Source of the DNA: Lachnoclostridium sp. UBA1781
GTDB taxonomy: Bacteria; Bacillota; Clostridia; Lachnospirales; Lachnospiraceae
Direction: 5' to 3'
NCBI GenBank assembly: GCA_002315495.1
Contig: DCGJ01000109.1
Coordinates: forward strand, 1-13,451
Length of the DNA stretch: 13,451 nucleotides
The translations under genes and the position numbers were made by a program. This document shows, one piece after another, positions 6,398-13,390 of this stretch. The notes below the pieces were generated by a model. It ran no database searches. It had not been told where the DNA came from and saw only the letters and a list, made by a program, of their open reading frames with translations. Each line of letters opens with the position of its first letter. The stretch's first letter is position 1.

Positions 6398-8680
6398 TTA
6401 TCGCGCCGGTTCTGCACCGTACACGAGCTGGTCGCCCTCGTAGAGAGCAAATGTGGTCGCCGGCTGCAGACGACTGCCATTATTGCCGGTGATACACTCG
6501 TAGGATGGGTCGTTGGAATTGTCCCAAGCGCCCTCCGCATTGCGCATTCTAAACTGCACTTCCTTCTTGTAGGCCGACTGTCCGCCCGGACGAATGTCCG
6601 CGCCGCTAAAGTCAATCTCCACATAGTAAATGTGCTTTTCTTCGTTCCAGACCTGAAGCTGGGACGCATTTCCCGCCTCCATATAGTTGGTCGTAACCAA
6701 TACATCGGAAACGGTTCTGCCGGAATCATAAACCTCAGTTAAGTCAACGAAATAACGAAGCTTCAGATTGTCGGTCTTTCTTGCCGGCCATGCCGTCTTA
6801 TTATACACGAAAGCACGTATCTCTATCAAGTCTTTATCGCTAACATTTACACAAGCTTCTACCGATAATTCCACATCGGAAATGCTCTCCACGGCTCCAA
6901 AATCCTTCAAGGTCTGTCCGCCGTAATATTTGTACATATGTGCCAGAATTCCGACGAAGCCGGCATTGTAGTCACAAGCCACCTCGTTATTCGTAAAGTT
7001 ATTTACGGTATCCTCGTAGCCATCGTTCGCATTTGGTCCACCCACAAGCGCGCCATAAAGCGTATGACGGGCTTCCGACGGCTCATTCATATTGTCACAA
7101 TACGACCCCTGCGCGGTTCTGTGATGCGGATTCACCGGATAATTCTCGCCGTAGCCGCACACATAGCTTCTTCCTGTGCTTCCAAGTGCATAATTCACCT
7201 GACTCTCCGCAAAATCGATGTAGGTCTTCACCTTCGTCTTGTCACACACCTCAGACTCGGCGTAGATATATGCCAAAAATGCCTGGGTAGTCGCGTATCT
7301 TAAAGAGCCCCACGAATCAAGCCAAGCAAGTCCCTTCGGGGTGTAGGTGATGCGCTTTCCGTTGTAGCCGGTGGTCCACCAGTCGAGATTTGCCTCGATG
7401 GCATCGATATGCTTCTGCCCCTTCGTAAGGCGTGCAAGCAGAAGTCTCGTACCGTCATGCACATCGTCCCAGCAATGGGCCCAGATATAATCCTGGTTTG
7501 CCTTCTCAACGTACGTCTCCGCATCGGTCAGATACTTCTTCTCATTGGTTGCGATATAAAGCCAGGTCGCAGCCCAGGAGATTTCGTCCTCGCAGCCGCT
7601 GTTGATGTTGTAGTACGCATTTGCAACACCATCGGACAGATAACCCTGGTCCGACGGGTTCTTAATTGCCATATCGTAAAGTGTCTTCGCATGCTCTAAG
7701 CAGGTCTTGGCGTAAGCCTTATCCGTCTTCTCAAAGACGATACTGCAAACTGCGAGAGACGCAGCGGTTTCGGCCACAACCGATGCACCCGGGTGGTCTG
7801 CGGTCACCTTGTAGGACGGGCGTTTCATGCTCATCGCTTCGCAAGGCCCCCACCAACCATGATCAGCACCGCCGTCTCCGACCTGGTAATAGTACTCGTT
7901 ATCGGAGGTGTGGCATTTGATAAAATAATCGTTCGCCCACTTGATATTTGCGAGTGCAAACTCGAGCTGTCCGCTCTTCTCGTAAGCGTCATAATCCTCG
8001 TACAAAGACCATCCGAGCATCGCTGCGGAGTAAGCCATCGGGAGGTTAAATTTCATGTTGTCGCCGGCATCGTACCAGCCACCGGTCAGGTCCACGCCGT
8101 TATCCGCGCCGTCGCTCATACCCGAGTCGCCGCGCCAGTTACAGCGGGTCTCTTCAGGGATATCGCCGGAGCGCTGAAGCTCATAGAAAATGAGTGCCTT
8201 CTGCAGCGCTTCGCCATAATTATAATCGCCGGTGCCCTTCGTGCCCTCGTAGCCATTTCCCTTCTCGGTAAGATTACCGGTATTCAGGATTCCATTCGAA
8301 GGAAGGCCGGAAAAGCCGGAGGTCGTTGGAGTCGGTGCCTTCGTCGGCTCGGCGGTCGGATTCGTCGGGTCAGTCGGCGGGTTCACCGGGTCAACCGCAT
8401 CCACGGTTTTCGGGTTTGAATCGCCGGTTGTCGATGTTTCCACGCCGTTCGGATTCTCATTGCTTCCGGAGGTGTTTGGAACCAAACTCTCGTCCGGATA
8501 GAGCGGTCCTTCGGCGGTCTGAGCCGGGTCCGGAGATTGGGAAGCATTTGGCTCAATTTTGTTGTCGGTCTTACCGCTTACCAAAAGTAAGATACAGCCA
8601 AGCACAAGCACGAGAATCGCGCCGCTAAGACCGGATACCGCCATAAGAAATTTCTTTCTTACTTCATCTTGTTTCATCAT
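6398..8680 (-). CDS. Membrane-anchored GH9 endoglucanase with CBM3c module
   Basis: Cleaves beta-1,4-glucan. In the 760-residue protein, residues 1-10 are a charged cytoplasmic tail and about 11-36 one hydrophobic helix. I see no clear signal peptidase site, so it is probably a signal anchor. Residues 37-125 are a Pro/Thr/Asn/Ser-rich linker. The GH9 domain (about 150-590) has GGWYDAGD (200-207; Asp204 and Asp207 at the catalytic base), NPHHR (517-521) and NNEVACDYNAG (564-574; Glu566 the proton donor). The rest (about 600-735) is a CBM3c module: VEACVNVS, WPAR (631-634), LRYFVDL (641-647), NIYYV-like HIYYVEIDF and PGGQSAYKKEVQF (698-710). GH9-CBM3c proteins are typically processive endoglucanases and usually secreted; anchoring to the membrane next to a synthase is unusual. 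The ATG at 8680 and the next one at 8677 share the same GAGG site. It heads the polysaccharide group. Confidence 0.95.
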   Translation of the reverse strand: MMKQDEVRKKFLMAVSGLSGAILVLVLGCILLLVSGKTDNKIEPNASQSPDPAQTAEGPLYPDESLVPNTSGSNENPNGVETSTTGDSNPKTVDAVDPVNPPTDPTNPTAEPTKAPTPTTSGFSGLPSNGILNTGNLTEKGNGYEGTKGTGDYNYGEALQKALIFYELQRSGDIPEETRCNWRGDSGMSDGADNGVDLTGGWYDAGDNMKFNLPMAYSAAMLGWSLYEDYDAYEKSGQLEFALANIKWANDYFIKCHTSDNEYYYQVGDGGADHGWWGPCEAMSMKRPSYKVTADHPGASVVAETAASLAVCSIVFEKTDKAYAKTCLEHAKTLYDMAIKNPSDQGYLSDGVANAYYNINSGCEDEISWAATWLYIATNEKKYLTDAETYVEKANQDYIWAHCWDDVHDGTRLLLARLTKGQKHIDAIEANLDWWTTGYNGKRITYTPKGLAWLDSWGSLRYATTQAFLAYIYAESEVCDKTKVKTYIDFAESQVNYALGSTGRSYVCGYGENYPVNPHHRTAQGSYCDNMNEPSEARHTLYGALVGGPNANDGYEDTVNNFTNNEVACDYNAGFVGILAHMYKYYGGQTLKDFGAVESISDVELSVEACVNVSDKDLIEIRAFVYNKTAWPARKTDNLKLRYFVDLTEVYDSGRTVSDVLVTTNYMEAGNASQLQVWNEEKHIYYVEIDFSGADIRPGGQSAYKKEVQFRMRNAEGAWDNSNDPSYECITGNNGSRLQPATTFALYEGDQLVYGAEPAR

Positions 8681-8768
8681 TGTGTCCTCTTTTCACTATT
8701 ACTCGCTATCGAAAGCACCGGGGGTGCTTACTCTCCTATTCAGGGAAACCACCATGTTCCCCTCTTCT
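8681..8768 (-). promoter_or_regulatory. Gap between MATE and GH9 genes with two hairpins
   Basis: On the minus strand, GGGAA pairs with TTCCC (within 8743-8761), then AAGCACC pairs with GGTGCTT around a 3-nt loop (8713-8729), followed only by TTTC. The second may be a weak terminator for the MATE gene or a 5' leader hairpin of the GH9 operon. I could not find a convincing -10/-35 pair, so whether the GH9 operon has its own promoter here is undecided. Confidence 0.4.
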
Positions 8769-10142
8769 CTAATCTCGGGCAATATCCTCAGGATTACCCG
8801 GGAGCGCCATCATCTGACGGACATAATAAATCAAAATCGGAACAGCAAGTGCTGTACTGGTGAAGTCCGCAATCATCTGTGTCATCTGAAGTCCCCGAAG
8901 TCCAAGAAAATGCTCCATAACAAATGCCGTCGGAATGAAAAACAACCCCGATCTTGCCAACGCCATACCGGTCGCGGGAACGGTCTTTCGTATCGTCTGA
9001 AGATACATATTACAAAGGATATTCACGCCGACAAATGCAAAACTCAGACTGTGGTAACGAAGTGCAACCTTACCGATTTCGATGAGCTGTGCGTCATTCT
9101 TACGAAACCAGGTGATGATGGTCGGAGCGAAACGGGCAAGCGCCGCTGCCACAACCACACAATACACCGTTGCCACCTTCAGGGAGTAAATCAGTGCCTG
9201 CTTTACGCGCTCGTACTTCTTCGCGCCGTAGTTAAAGCCGCACACCGGCTGGAAGCCCTGTCCGAAGCCGATTAGTGCCGCGCCGGAGAAGAAGCCGATT
9301 CGGTTGACTACGGAAAATGCGGCAATGGCCGATTCTCCATATCCGCCCGCAAGACGGTTGGTTACGATGGTCGCAACGCTGGCAATTCCCTGGCGGGAAA
9401 GTGACGGCAAACCGCCCGCATTTACCTCACGAAGAAGATGCAGACTTGGCCGGAAATTCTTAACCTGTGGATAGATACTGTCGCGCTTCCGGCATAAAAA
9501 TACCAGCAGAGTGAAGCTGAAAATCTGGGATATCATGGTTGCCAAAGCCGCTCCGGCGGTTCCCATATCCAGCACGAAGATGAGTAGCGGGTCAAGGCCG
9601 ATATTTAGCACTGCGCCGGCGGAGATTCCAATCATGCTGAGAAACGCATTTCCCTGGAAACGCATCTGCACATTCAGGATGAAGGAGCACATAACAAACG
9701 GGGTGCCGAAGCAGATGAACTGCATGTATGCTTTCGCGTCCGGAAGGCATGCCGGGGTGGCGCCAAGGAAGGTGCACACACGCTCCATGTTCGTCAGCCC
9801 GAAGAGCATAATAAGGACACCCAGTCCCATACAACAGAAGAAACCGAAGGCAGACATCTGCTCCGCTTCTCTTTTTTTCTGTGCACCCAAAGCGCGGGAG
9901 ATGAAGTTCCCGGAGCCGTGGCCGAAGTAGAATGCCAGTGCCTGCACGAGTGCGCTGTATGAGAACACCACGCCCACACCTGCGGTAGCATTTGTACTGA
10001 TTCGTCCGACAAATGCGGTGTCCACCAAGTTATAAAACGATGACACGAGCATACCCACAATGGACGGTATCGCCATACGATTTACGAGCCGGCTAACCGG
10101 CTGCGTTGTCATCTGAATGTATTTTTCGTTCTGTTGTTCCAT
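8769..10142 (-). CDS. MATE family multidrug/metabolite exporter
   Basis: A 457-residue inner-membrane antiporter expected to export drugs or metabolites in exchange for sodium or protons (family knowledge). It is of usual length for the family, with about twelve hydrophobic segments. The N-terminal part carries the expected 'MAIPSIVGML...YNLVDTAFVGR' pattern (about 23-47), the second half repeats it less clearly ('GLPSLSRQG'), and a GFGQGFQPVCGFNYGA segment typical of Firmicute MATE proteins lies near residue 300. The ATG at 10142 has GGGGGAG a few bases upstream. It starts 69 nt after the EamA stop and ends 88 nt before the GH9 gene. The substrate cannot be told; a role in exporting a lipid-linked glycan is conceivable because MATE is related to flippases, but nothing in the sequence supports that. 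Confidence 0.93.
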   Translation of the reverse strand: MEQQNEKYIQMTTQPVSRLVNRMAIPSIVGMLVSSFYNLVDTAFVGRISTNATAGVGVVFSYSALVQALAFYFGHGSGNFISRALGAQKKREAEQMSAFGFFCCMGLGVLIMLFGLTNMERVCTFLGATPACLPDAKAYMQFICFGTPFVMCSFILNVQMRFQGNAFLSMIGISAGAVLNIGLDPLLIFVLDMGTAGAALATMISQIFSFTLLVFLCRKRDSIYPQVKNFRPSLHLLREVNAGGLPSLSRQGIASVATIVTNRLAGGYGESAIAAFSVVNRIGFFSGAALIGFGQGFQPVCGFNYGAKKYERVKQALIYSLKVATVYCVVVAAALARFAPTIITWFRKNDAQLIEIGKVALRYHSLSFAFVGVNILCNMYLQTIRKTVPATGMALARSGLFFIPTAFVMEHFLGLRGLQMTQMIADFTSTALAVPILIYYVRQMMALPGNPEDIARD

Positions 10143-10175
10143 CCTTCTCCCCCATATTGGTCAATCACATACACG

Positions 10176-10190
10176 ATGAGACGTTCTCAT
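10176..10190. repeat. Small palindrome upstream of the MATE gene
   Basis: ATGAGA and TCTCAT form a perfect 6-bp inverted repeat around a 3-base centre, 34 bases upstream of the MATE start. It could be an operator for a dimeric regulator (for example of MarR or TetR type) or a minor intergenic hairpin. It has no T-tract in the minus direction, so it is not a terminator for the upstream gene. Confidence 0.35.
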
Positions 10191-10211
10191 TTTGTGGAAT
10201 CACTTTTATCC

Positions 10212-11225
10212 TTACAGTACCGCAACAACGATGCCCGCAATGATGACCGAAGCACAAATCAGCTTGTAACGAATATTCTTCTCGTGGAAGATAAAGCGGC
10301 CTCCAAGAATCGTCACGATACAGCCCGACTGTTTGATTAGCGTCATAATCGTCACCTGACTGTCCGCGTAGGAATTCGCAATAAAGAGACACCGGTCCGC
10401 GATGACAAATGCGATGCTGAGAATCCACACCCAATGATTCGTAAAGCAGGACTTCCAATTCATCGGCGTCTTGGTGACCAAAATGTACACGAGGTACATT
10501 AACGTCAAAAACAGCATGTACCAAAATTGCAGCTGGCCACTTGTCATGTTCTTCATCAGAATCTTGTCCATCGTGCCGGAGACGGCGTTAAACAGGCAGG
10601 AAATCAGGGCCAGGATTACCAGAAATGGGAAGGATTTTTGAAATGCCTTCCAACCATCTCGCGGTGTGGCATTGATTGTTACAGTTGCGGTTTTTGTTTC
10701 TGTTTCGCAGGCATCTTGCCGTTCTACTTGTGTAGAACACTCTTCTTTCACATTCGTTTCTTTCTTTGGTTCTTCGGAAGCAGGCTCTTTCTTCGCCCAA
10801 CGAAGCATCACGAGACCGGTGCAAACGAGGATGAAGCCAACTGCCTTCGGAAGCGTAATCTTTTCCTGCAGAATAACCACGCCCAGAAACATGGAAAACA
10901 AAACGCGGGCGAGGTCGAGGATACCGTACAGCGAAATCGGAAGCTTCTTAATCGCATAGAAGCTACAGATCCACGCGATAAAAATCACGAACGATTTGAA
11001 GCCGATGGCAAGGTACTGCTTGAGCGAGAGACCGCCGAACTGAGGGGCCGCATTTTCCGAAAGAAAAACCGTACTCAGATTCGAGACAATGACGATGACA
11101 AACGAAATGAGGGTGTATAAAAACAACACCTCCATCACGGTATTTCTCGTCAGTGCTTTTTTCTTCAGAATCTCGCGAACGCCCTTTAGTAGGCCGTACA
11201 CAAGAACCAGCGACATCCAAATCAT
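10212..11225 (-). CDS. EamA/DMT-superfamily transporter
   Basis: A 337-residue membrane protein of the drug/metabolite transporter superfamily, made of two EamA halves of about five helices each. The first half (about 1-142) includes the typical 'LDLARVLFSMFLGVVILQEKIT' pattern (103-124), where a helix is followed by a conserved glutamate near the E-K/R motif. The second half (about 197-337) has the matching 'IKQSGCIVTILGGRFIFHEK' (297-316). Between them is a hydrophilic, Glu/Lys/Thr-rich loop of about 50 residues (143-196), longer than usual for this family. The ATG at 11225 follows AAAGGA closely; a second ATG lies three codons on. It sits 45 nt after the GH113-type gene, so uptake or export of a sugar or metabolite is possible, but the substrate is unknown. 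Confidence 0.88.
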   Translation of the reverse strand: MIWMSLVLVYGLLKGVREILKKKALTRNTVMEVLFLYTLISFVIVIVSNLSTVFLSENAAPQFGGLSLKQYLAIGFKSFVIFIAWICSFYAIKKLPISLYGILDLARVLFSMFLGVVILQEKITLPKAVGFILVCTGLVMLRWAKKEPASEEPKKETNVKEECSTQVERQDACETETKTATVTINATPRDGWKAFQKSFPFLVILALISCLFNAVSGTMDKILMKNMTSGQLQFWYMLFLTLMYLVYILVTKTPMNWKSCFTNHWVWILSIAFVIADRCLFIANSYADSQVTIMTLIKQSGCIVTILGGRFIFHEKNIRYKLICASVIIAGIVVAVL

Positions 11226-11270
11226 AGTTCCTTTTAGAAGAGCGCGATGCCCTCCGTTTTACCTCGCATT

Positions 11271-12212
11271 TTACTTCGTATAGTATTTCTTCAAGACTTC
11301 GGAAGCCTTCTTGTCATAGATGGAAAATCCCGGATGCTTGTCCTTCGGAAGTTCGTGTCTCCAATCCCACCAGAAGAAGCCCTTCATCCAGTCCACATCT
11401 TCGAATACCTGCAGACATGATTCAAAGAAATTCGCCTGCTCGTCCTCATCGTAAGGCAGCTCGTAGTGCATAAAATCCCACGGCATCGTCGCACAGCCTC
11501 TTGCACTTCGGCAACCAATCTCCATGAAAATGATTGGCTTGTTCCACTTCTCGTTAACCGCCTTGAGATTGTCGCGGACCTGCTCCCAGACCACCTTCAT
11601 CTCCTCTACGGACGCGCCGCCTTCCTTTGCGACCGGATAATATGCGCTTGTGCCGATGTAATCGATGGCATCGTACCACTGCGCCACCATTTCCTTGCCG
11701 TGGTTCGTATTGTAAGTAAGCGGGCCGTGATAAAGCTCGCGCACCTCAGCAATCAGCTCGCGCCAGTGCTTCTCCTGGCGTTCGGTGCCAAGCATTTCGC
11801 AGCCGAGACAGAACATGTCACAACCGGTGTATTCCGCAAGCTCCGCCATGCGGGTGATGTAACCGCCGTACTCGTAGAACCATTTTGCCCAGCTTCCGCG
11901 GTCCTTCCAGAAATCAATCTCCGCACGCCAGGTGCGATCGTTACATTCCATCATCGGCTTCAGGCAAACCTTCATGCCAAGCTCGTGTGCATAGTCGATA
12001 AATTCAATCAATTCAATATCCGTCACGTTCAGGTTGTAATTCAGGCGAATCTCCTGTGAATTCTTCGTCTCCTGACGCTGGTCCACGCAGAGTGCAATCC
12101 ACTCCGTACCCGTTTCGCGAAGGGCCTGTAGTGACTCCTTCGTGCATGGCTTCTTCAGGTCGCCGCGATGCGTCATGAAGCCAAAGCTGTAGCCCTTAAT
12201 ATCGTATCCCAT
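11271..12212 (-). CDS. Cytoplasmic glycoside hydrolase, GH113-type (clan GH-A TIM barrel)
   Basis: GH113 enzymes characterised so far are mainly beta-mannanases that act on manno-oligosaccharides (family knowledge). The 313-residue protein is about the usual family length and has no signal peptide, so it probably works inside the cell on imported oligosaccharides. Seen signatures: GYDIKGYSFGFMTHRGDL at the N-terminus (2-19), LKPMMECNDRTWRAEI (84-99), FCLGCEM (135-140) with Glu139 as the likely acid/base, SAYYPV (189-194), IIFMEIGCRSARG (227-239) with Glu231 as the likely nucleophile, and FFWWDWR (279-285). The ATG at 12212 has AAGAGG 6 nt upstream and is preferred over a TTG at 12263 that overlaps the previous gene. 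It lies 47 nt after DUF5662. The substrate could be another beta-linked sugar; the pair of glutamates argues for a retaining mechanism. Confidence 0.78.
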   Translation of the reverse strand: MGYDIKGYSFGFMTHRGDLKKPCTKESLQALRETGTEWIALCVDQRQETKNSQEIRLNYNLNVTDIELIEFIDYAHELGMKVCLKPMMECNDRTWRAEIDFWKDRGSWAKWFYEYGGYITRMAELAEYTGCDMFCLGCEMLGTERQEKHWRELIAEVRELYHGPLTYNTNHGKEMVAQWYDAIDYIGTSAYYPVAKEGGASVEEMKVVWEQVRDNLKAVNEKWNKPIIFMEIGCRSARGCATMPWDFMHYELPYDEDEQANFFESCLQVFEDVDWMKGFFWWDWRHELPKDKHPGFSIYDKKASEVLKKYYTK

Positions 12213-12259
12213 GTTATACCTCTTTATATTTCGTTGCGCATTTTTAAAGATGTGCGGTT

Positions 12260-12802
12260 TCAAAACCAGTGATGCTTCTTCACCATTCTTCTCATATATG
12301 CAAAGGTGTAGTCCTCACCTTTTGTTGCCAGCATGGTCAGAAGCTTCTTAAGAAGCGCATCCGTCTCCGGATGAATCAGGTAATACTCGCGTGTGCGATT
12401 GTAATACTCAAGAGCCGCATCATCCGTGTATTGGTCGCCTTTATACACCTTGCTGGCCGCGATGCGGTCGCAAACCATTTCAAGCACATACCGCTCCGGC
12501 ATCTTCATGCCTGTGTACTTTTTCTCGGTCATGCTGAAGTCAACCCAGTACTCCCAGTGATGCTTATTTCTTCCCTTGTGATGCAGCCACGCGTCGCTGT
12601 AGCCCTTTTCCAGTCGCTCACCGACATTCGGACTACGGTCACCCTGGTAGTAACGGGCTCCGTTCAGAAGCTCGATGGGGGTGTACTTGGACAAGTCGTG
12701 CAACAATCCCTGCCGATACAATCCAATCCGAAAACAATTCTTCATTACGCCGATTTTATGTGCATTAATCGTAGCCAAATGCTCCTTTAGCCGAAAACTC
12801 AT
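12260..12802 (-). CDS. DUF5662 family protein with HD-like metal-site pattern
   Basis: A 180-residue soluble protein of a family common in Clostridia and without a settled function. It has a histidine/aspartate pattern that looks like a metal site of HD-domain type: His15, LHDLSKY (34-40, giving His35-Asp36), AWLHHKGRNKHH (71-82) and MVCDRIAASK (109-118, giving Asp112). HD-fold proteins are usually phosphohydrolases, but activity here is inference only. The ATG at 12802 has GGAGG 6 nt upstream. It is the first gene behind the promoter at 12874-12902, and the GH113-type gene follows 47 nt downstream, so it leads the operon. Confidence 0.85.
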   Translation of the reverse strand: MSFRLKEHLATINAHKIGVMKNCFRIGLYRQGLLHDLSKYTPIELLNGARYYQGDRSPNVGERLEKGYSDAWLHHKGRNKHHWEYWVDFSMTEKKYTGMKMPERYVLEMVCDRIAASKVYKGDQYTDDAALEYYNRTREYYLIHPETDALLKKLLTMLATKGEDYTFAYMRRMVKKHHWF

Positions 12803-12873
12803 ATTCCACCTCCCGGATTGCTGATTGGACCGACTTCTCTCACGTTCCTGTAAGCCCCTAAAATACCACTATT

Positions 12874-12902
12874 ATTTTACCATATCACACCGAGTGACAC
12901 AA
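12874..12902 (-). promoter_or_regulatory. Extended -10 sigma-A promoter for the DUF5662 operon
   Basis: On the minus strand TTGTGT (12897-12902) is followed after 17 bases by TAAAAT (12874-12879), which matches five of six bases of the -10 consensus. A TG sits one base upstream of the -10 (TGGTAAAAT). Transcription would start about 65 nt before the DUF5662 ATG. A short dyad, TCAC-N5-GTGA, lies in the spacer between the two boxes and could be an operator. Confidence 0.7.
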
Positions 12903-12925
12903 CCCGAAGAGTTGGTTAATTCGGG
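12903..12925. repeat. Small inverted repeat just upstream of the promoter
   Basis: CCCGAA (12903-12908) and TTCGGG (12920-12925) are inverted repeats around an 11-base centre, directly upstream of the -35 box. Part of the right arm belongs to an 11-base direct repeat, ATTCGGGCTGG, at 12919-12929 and 12991-13001. Possible regulator site or remnant of a repeat; function unknown. Confidence 0.35.
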
Positions 12926-13014
12926 CTGGAATTTGTACGAATTGCTCAGATATTGCGGGGTAGGGAGCATGGGTGGAGTGGGCTTGGGTGATTCGGGCTG
13001 GTATCGCTGGAGGT

Positions 13015-13105
13015 GGTATTCAGGTTGCCTGAAGCTTTCCGTTTCTGAATACCGCTCGGGACTTTCGGTATTCAGGTTGCTTGAATACTTCTGCTTCTGA
13101 ATACC
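13015..13105. repeat. Two tandem copies of a 39-bp inverted-repeat unit
   Basis: Copies at 13015-13053 and 13067-13105 are 39 bases each, differ at 6 positions, and are separated by 13 bases. Each begins with GGTATTCAG and ends with its perfect reverse complement CTGAATACC, so each can form a 9-bp stem around a 21-base centre. They lie in a gene-free stretch between a terminator and a promoter. Options are binding sites for a dimeric regulator, extragenic palindromic repeats, or tandem RNA hairpins. Confidence 0.8.
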
Positions 13106-13120
13106 ATGCCAACATCGACT

Positions 13121-13144
13121 TATATTCTACCATTGTAGAATATA
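13121..13144. repeat. Perfect 24-bp interrupted palindrome, operator-like
   Basis: TATATTCTAC and GTAGAATATA are perfect inverted repeats around the 4-base centre CATT. An AT-rich 10-bp half site of this kind is typical of a dimeric repressor operator. It lies 43 bases left of the T-tract of the minus-strand terminator and about 220 bases upstream of the DUF5662 promoter. No T-tract follows it on either strand, so it is not a terminator. Confidence 0.65.
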
Positions 13145-13187
13145 GTGATGAACAACAATTTTCCCATTCTCTCTATCAAGATTTCGC

Positions 13188-13234
13188 AAAAAAAAATTCG
13201 GCCGGCAGGACCCACAACAGCGGGTCCTGCCGGC
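13188..13234 (-). terminator. Strong intrinsic terminator (minus strand)
   Basis: A perfect 13-bp GC-rich stem (13201-13213 with 13222-13234, arm GCCGGCAGGACCC) with an 8-base loop is followed on the minus strand by CGAA and nine T residues (13188-13196). It would end a transcript that enters from the right edge of the window and insulates the DUF5662 operon from it. In the plus direction no T-tract follows. Confidence 0.9.
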
Positions 13235-13390
13235 AACACTTCCCACCGCGCTTCCTTAGCCACTACCAAGAAAGAAGGAGAAAGGACGAAGGGCGACCCA
13301 GTCGCCCCTCGCCCTCTTTCTTTCGAAGAGAAGAAACAGCCACTCTAGGCTGCCCCAATCTTTTCTAATTTCCTTCCCTCTTTACTTTGT
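13235..13390 (-). other. Hairpin-rich untranslated stretch before the terminator
   Basis: No gene is seen here. On the minus strand it can form CAGCC-N6-GGCTG (13337-13352) and a long imperfect hairpin (13270-13324). The tip of the long hairpin is the perfect stem GGGCGAC/GTCGCCC around three bases (13291-13307), and its purine-rich outer arms pair with mismatches. It may be the 3' untranslated region of the gene entering from the right, or a small structured RNA that ends at the terminator. Confidence 0.45.

Noticed and set aside
12213..12263. Upstream TTG start for the GH113-type gene, overlapping DUF5662
   Set aside because: The ATG at 12212 has AAGAGG 6 nt upstream and starts right at the conserved N-terminus; the extra 17 residues are not family-like.
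12825..13100. Plus-strand open frame of 91 codons in the gene-free stretch
   Set aside because: It runs through the promoter and the inverted repeats, has an odd Trp/Gly-rich composition, and resembles no family.
13015..13105. CRISPR array
   Set aside because: Only two units, each itself a palindrome, with a 13-base gap that is too short for a spacer, and no cas genes.
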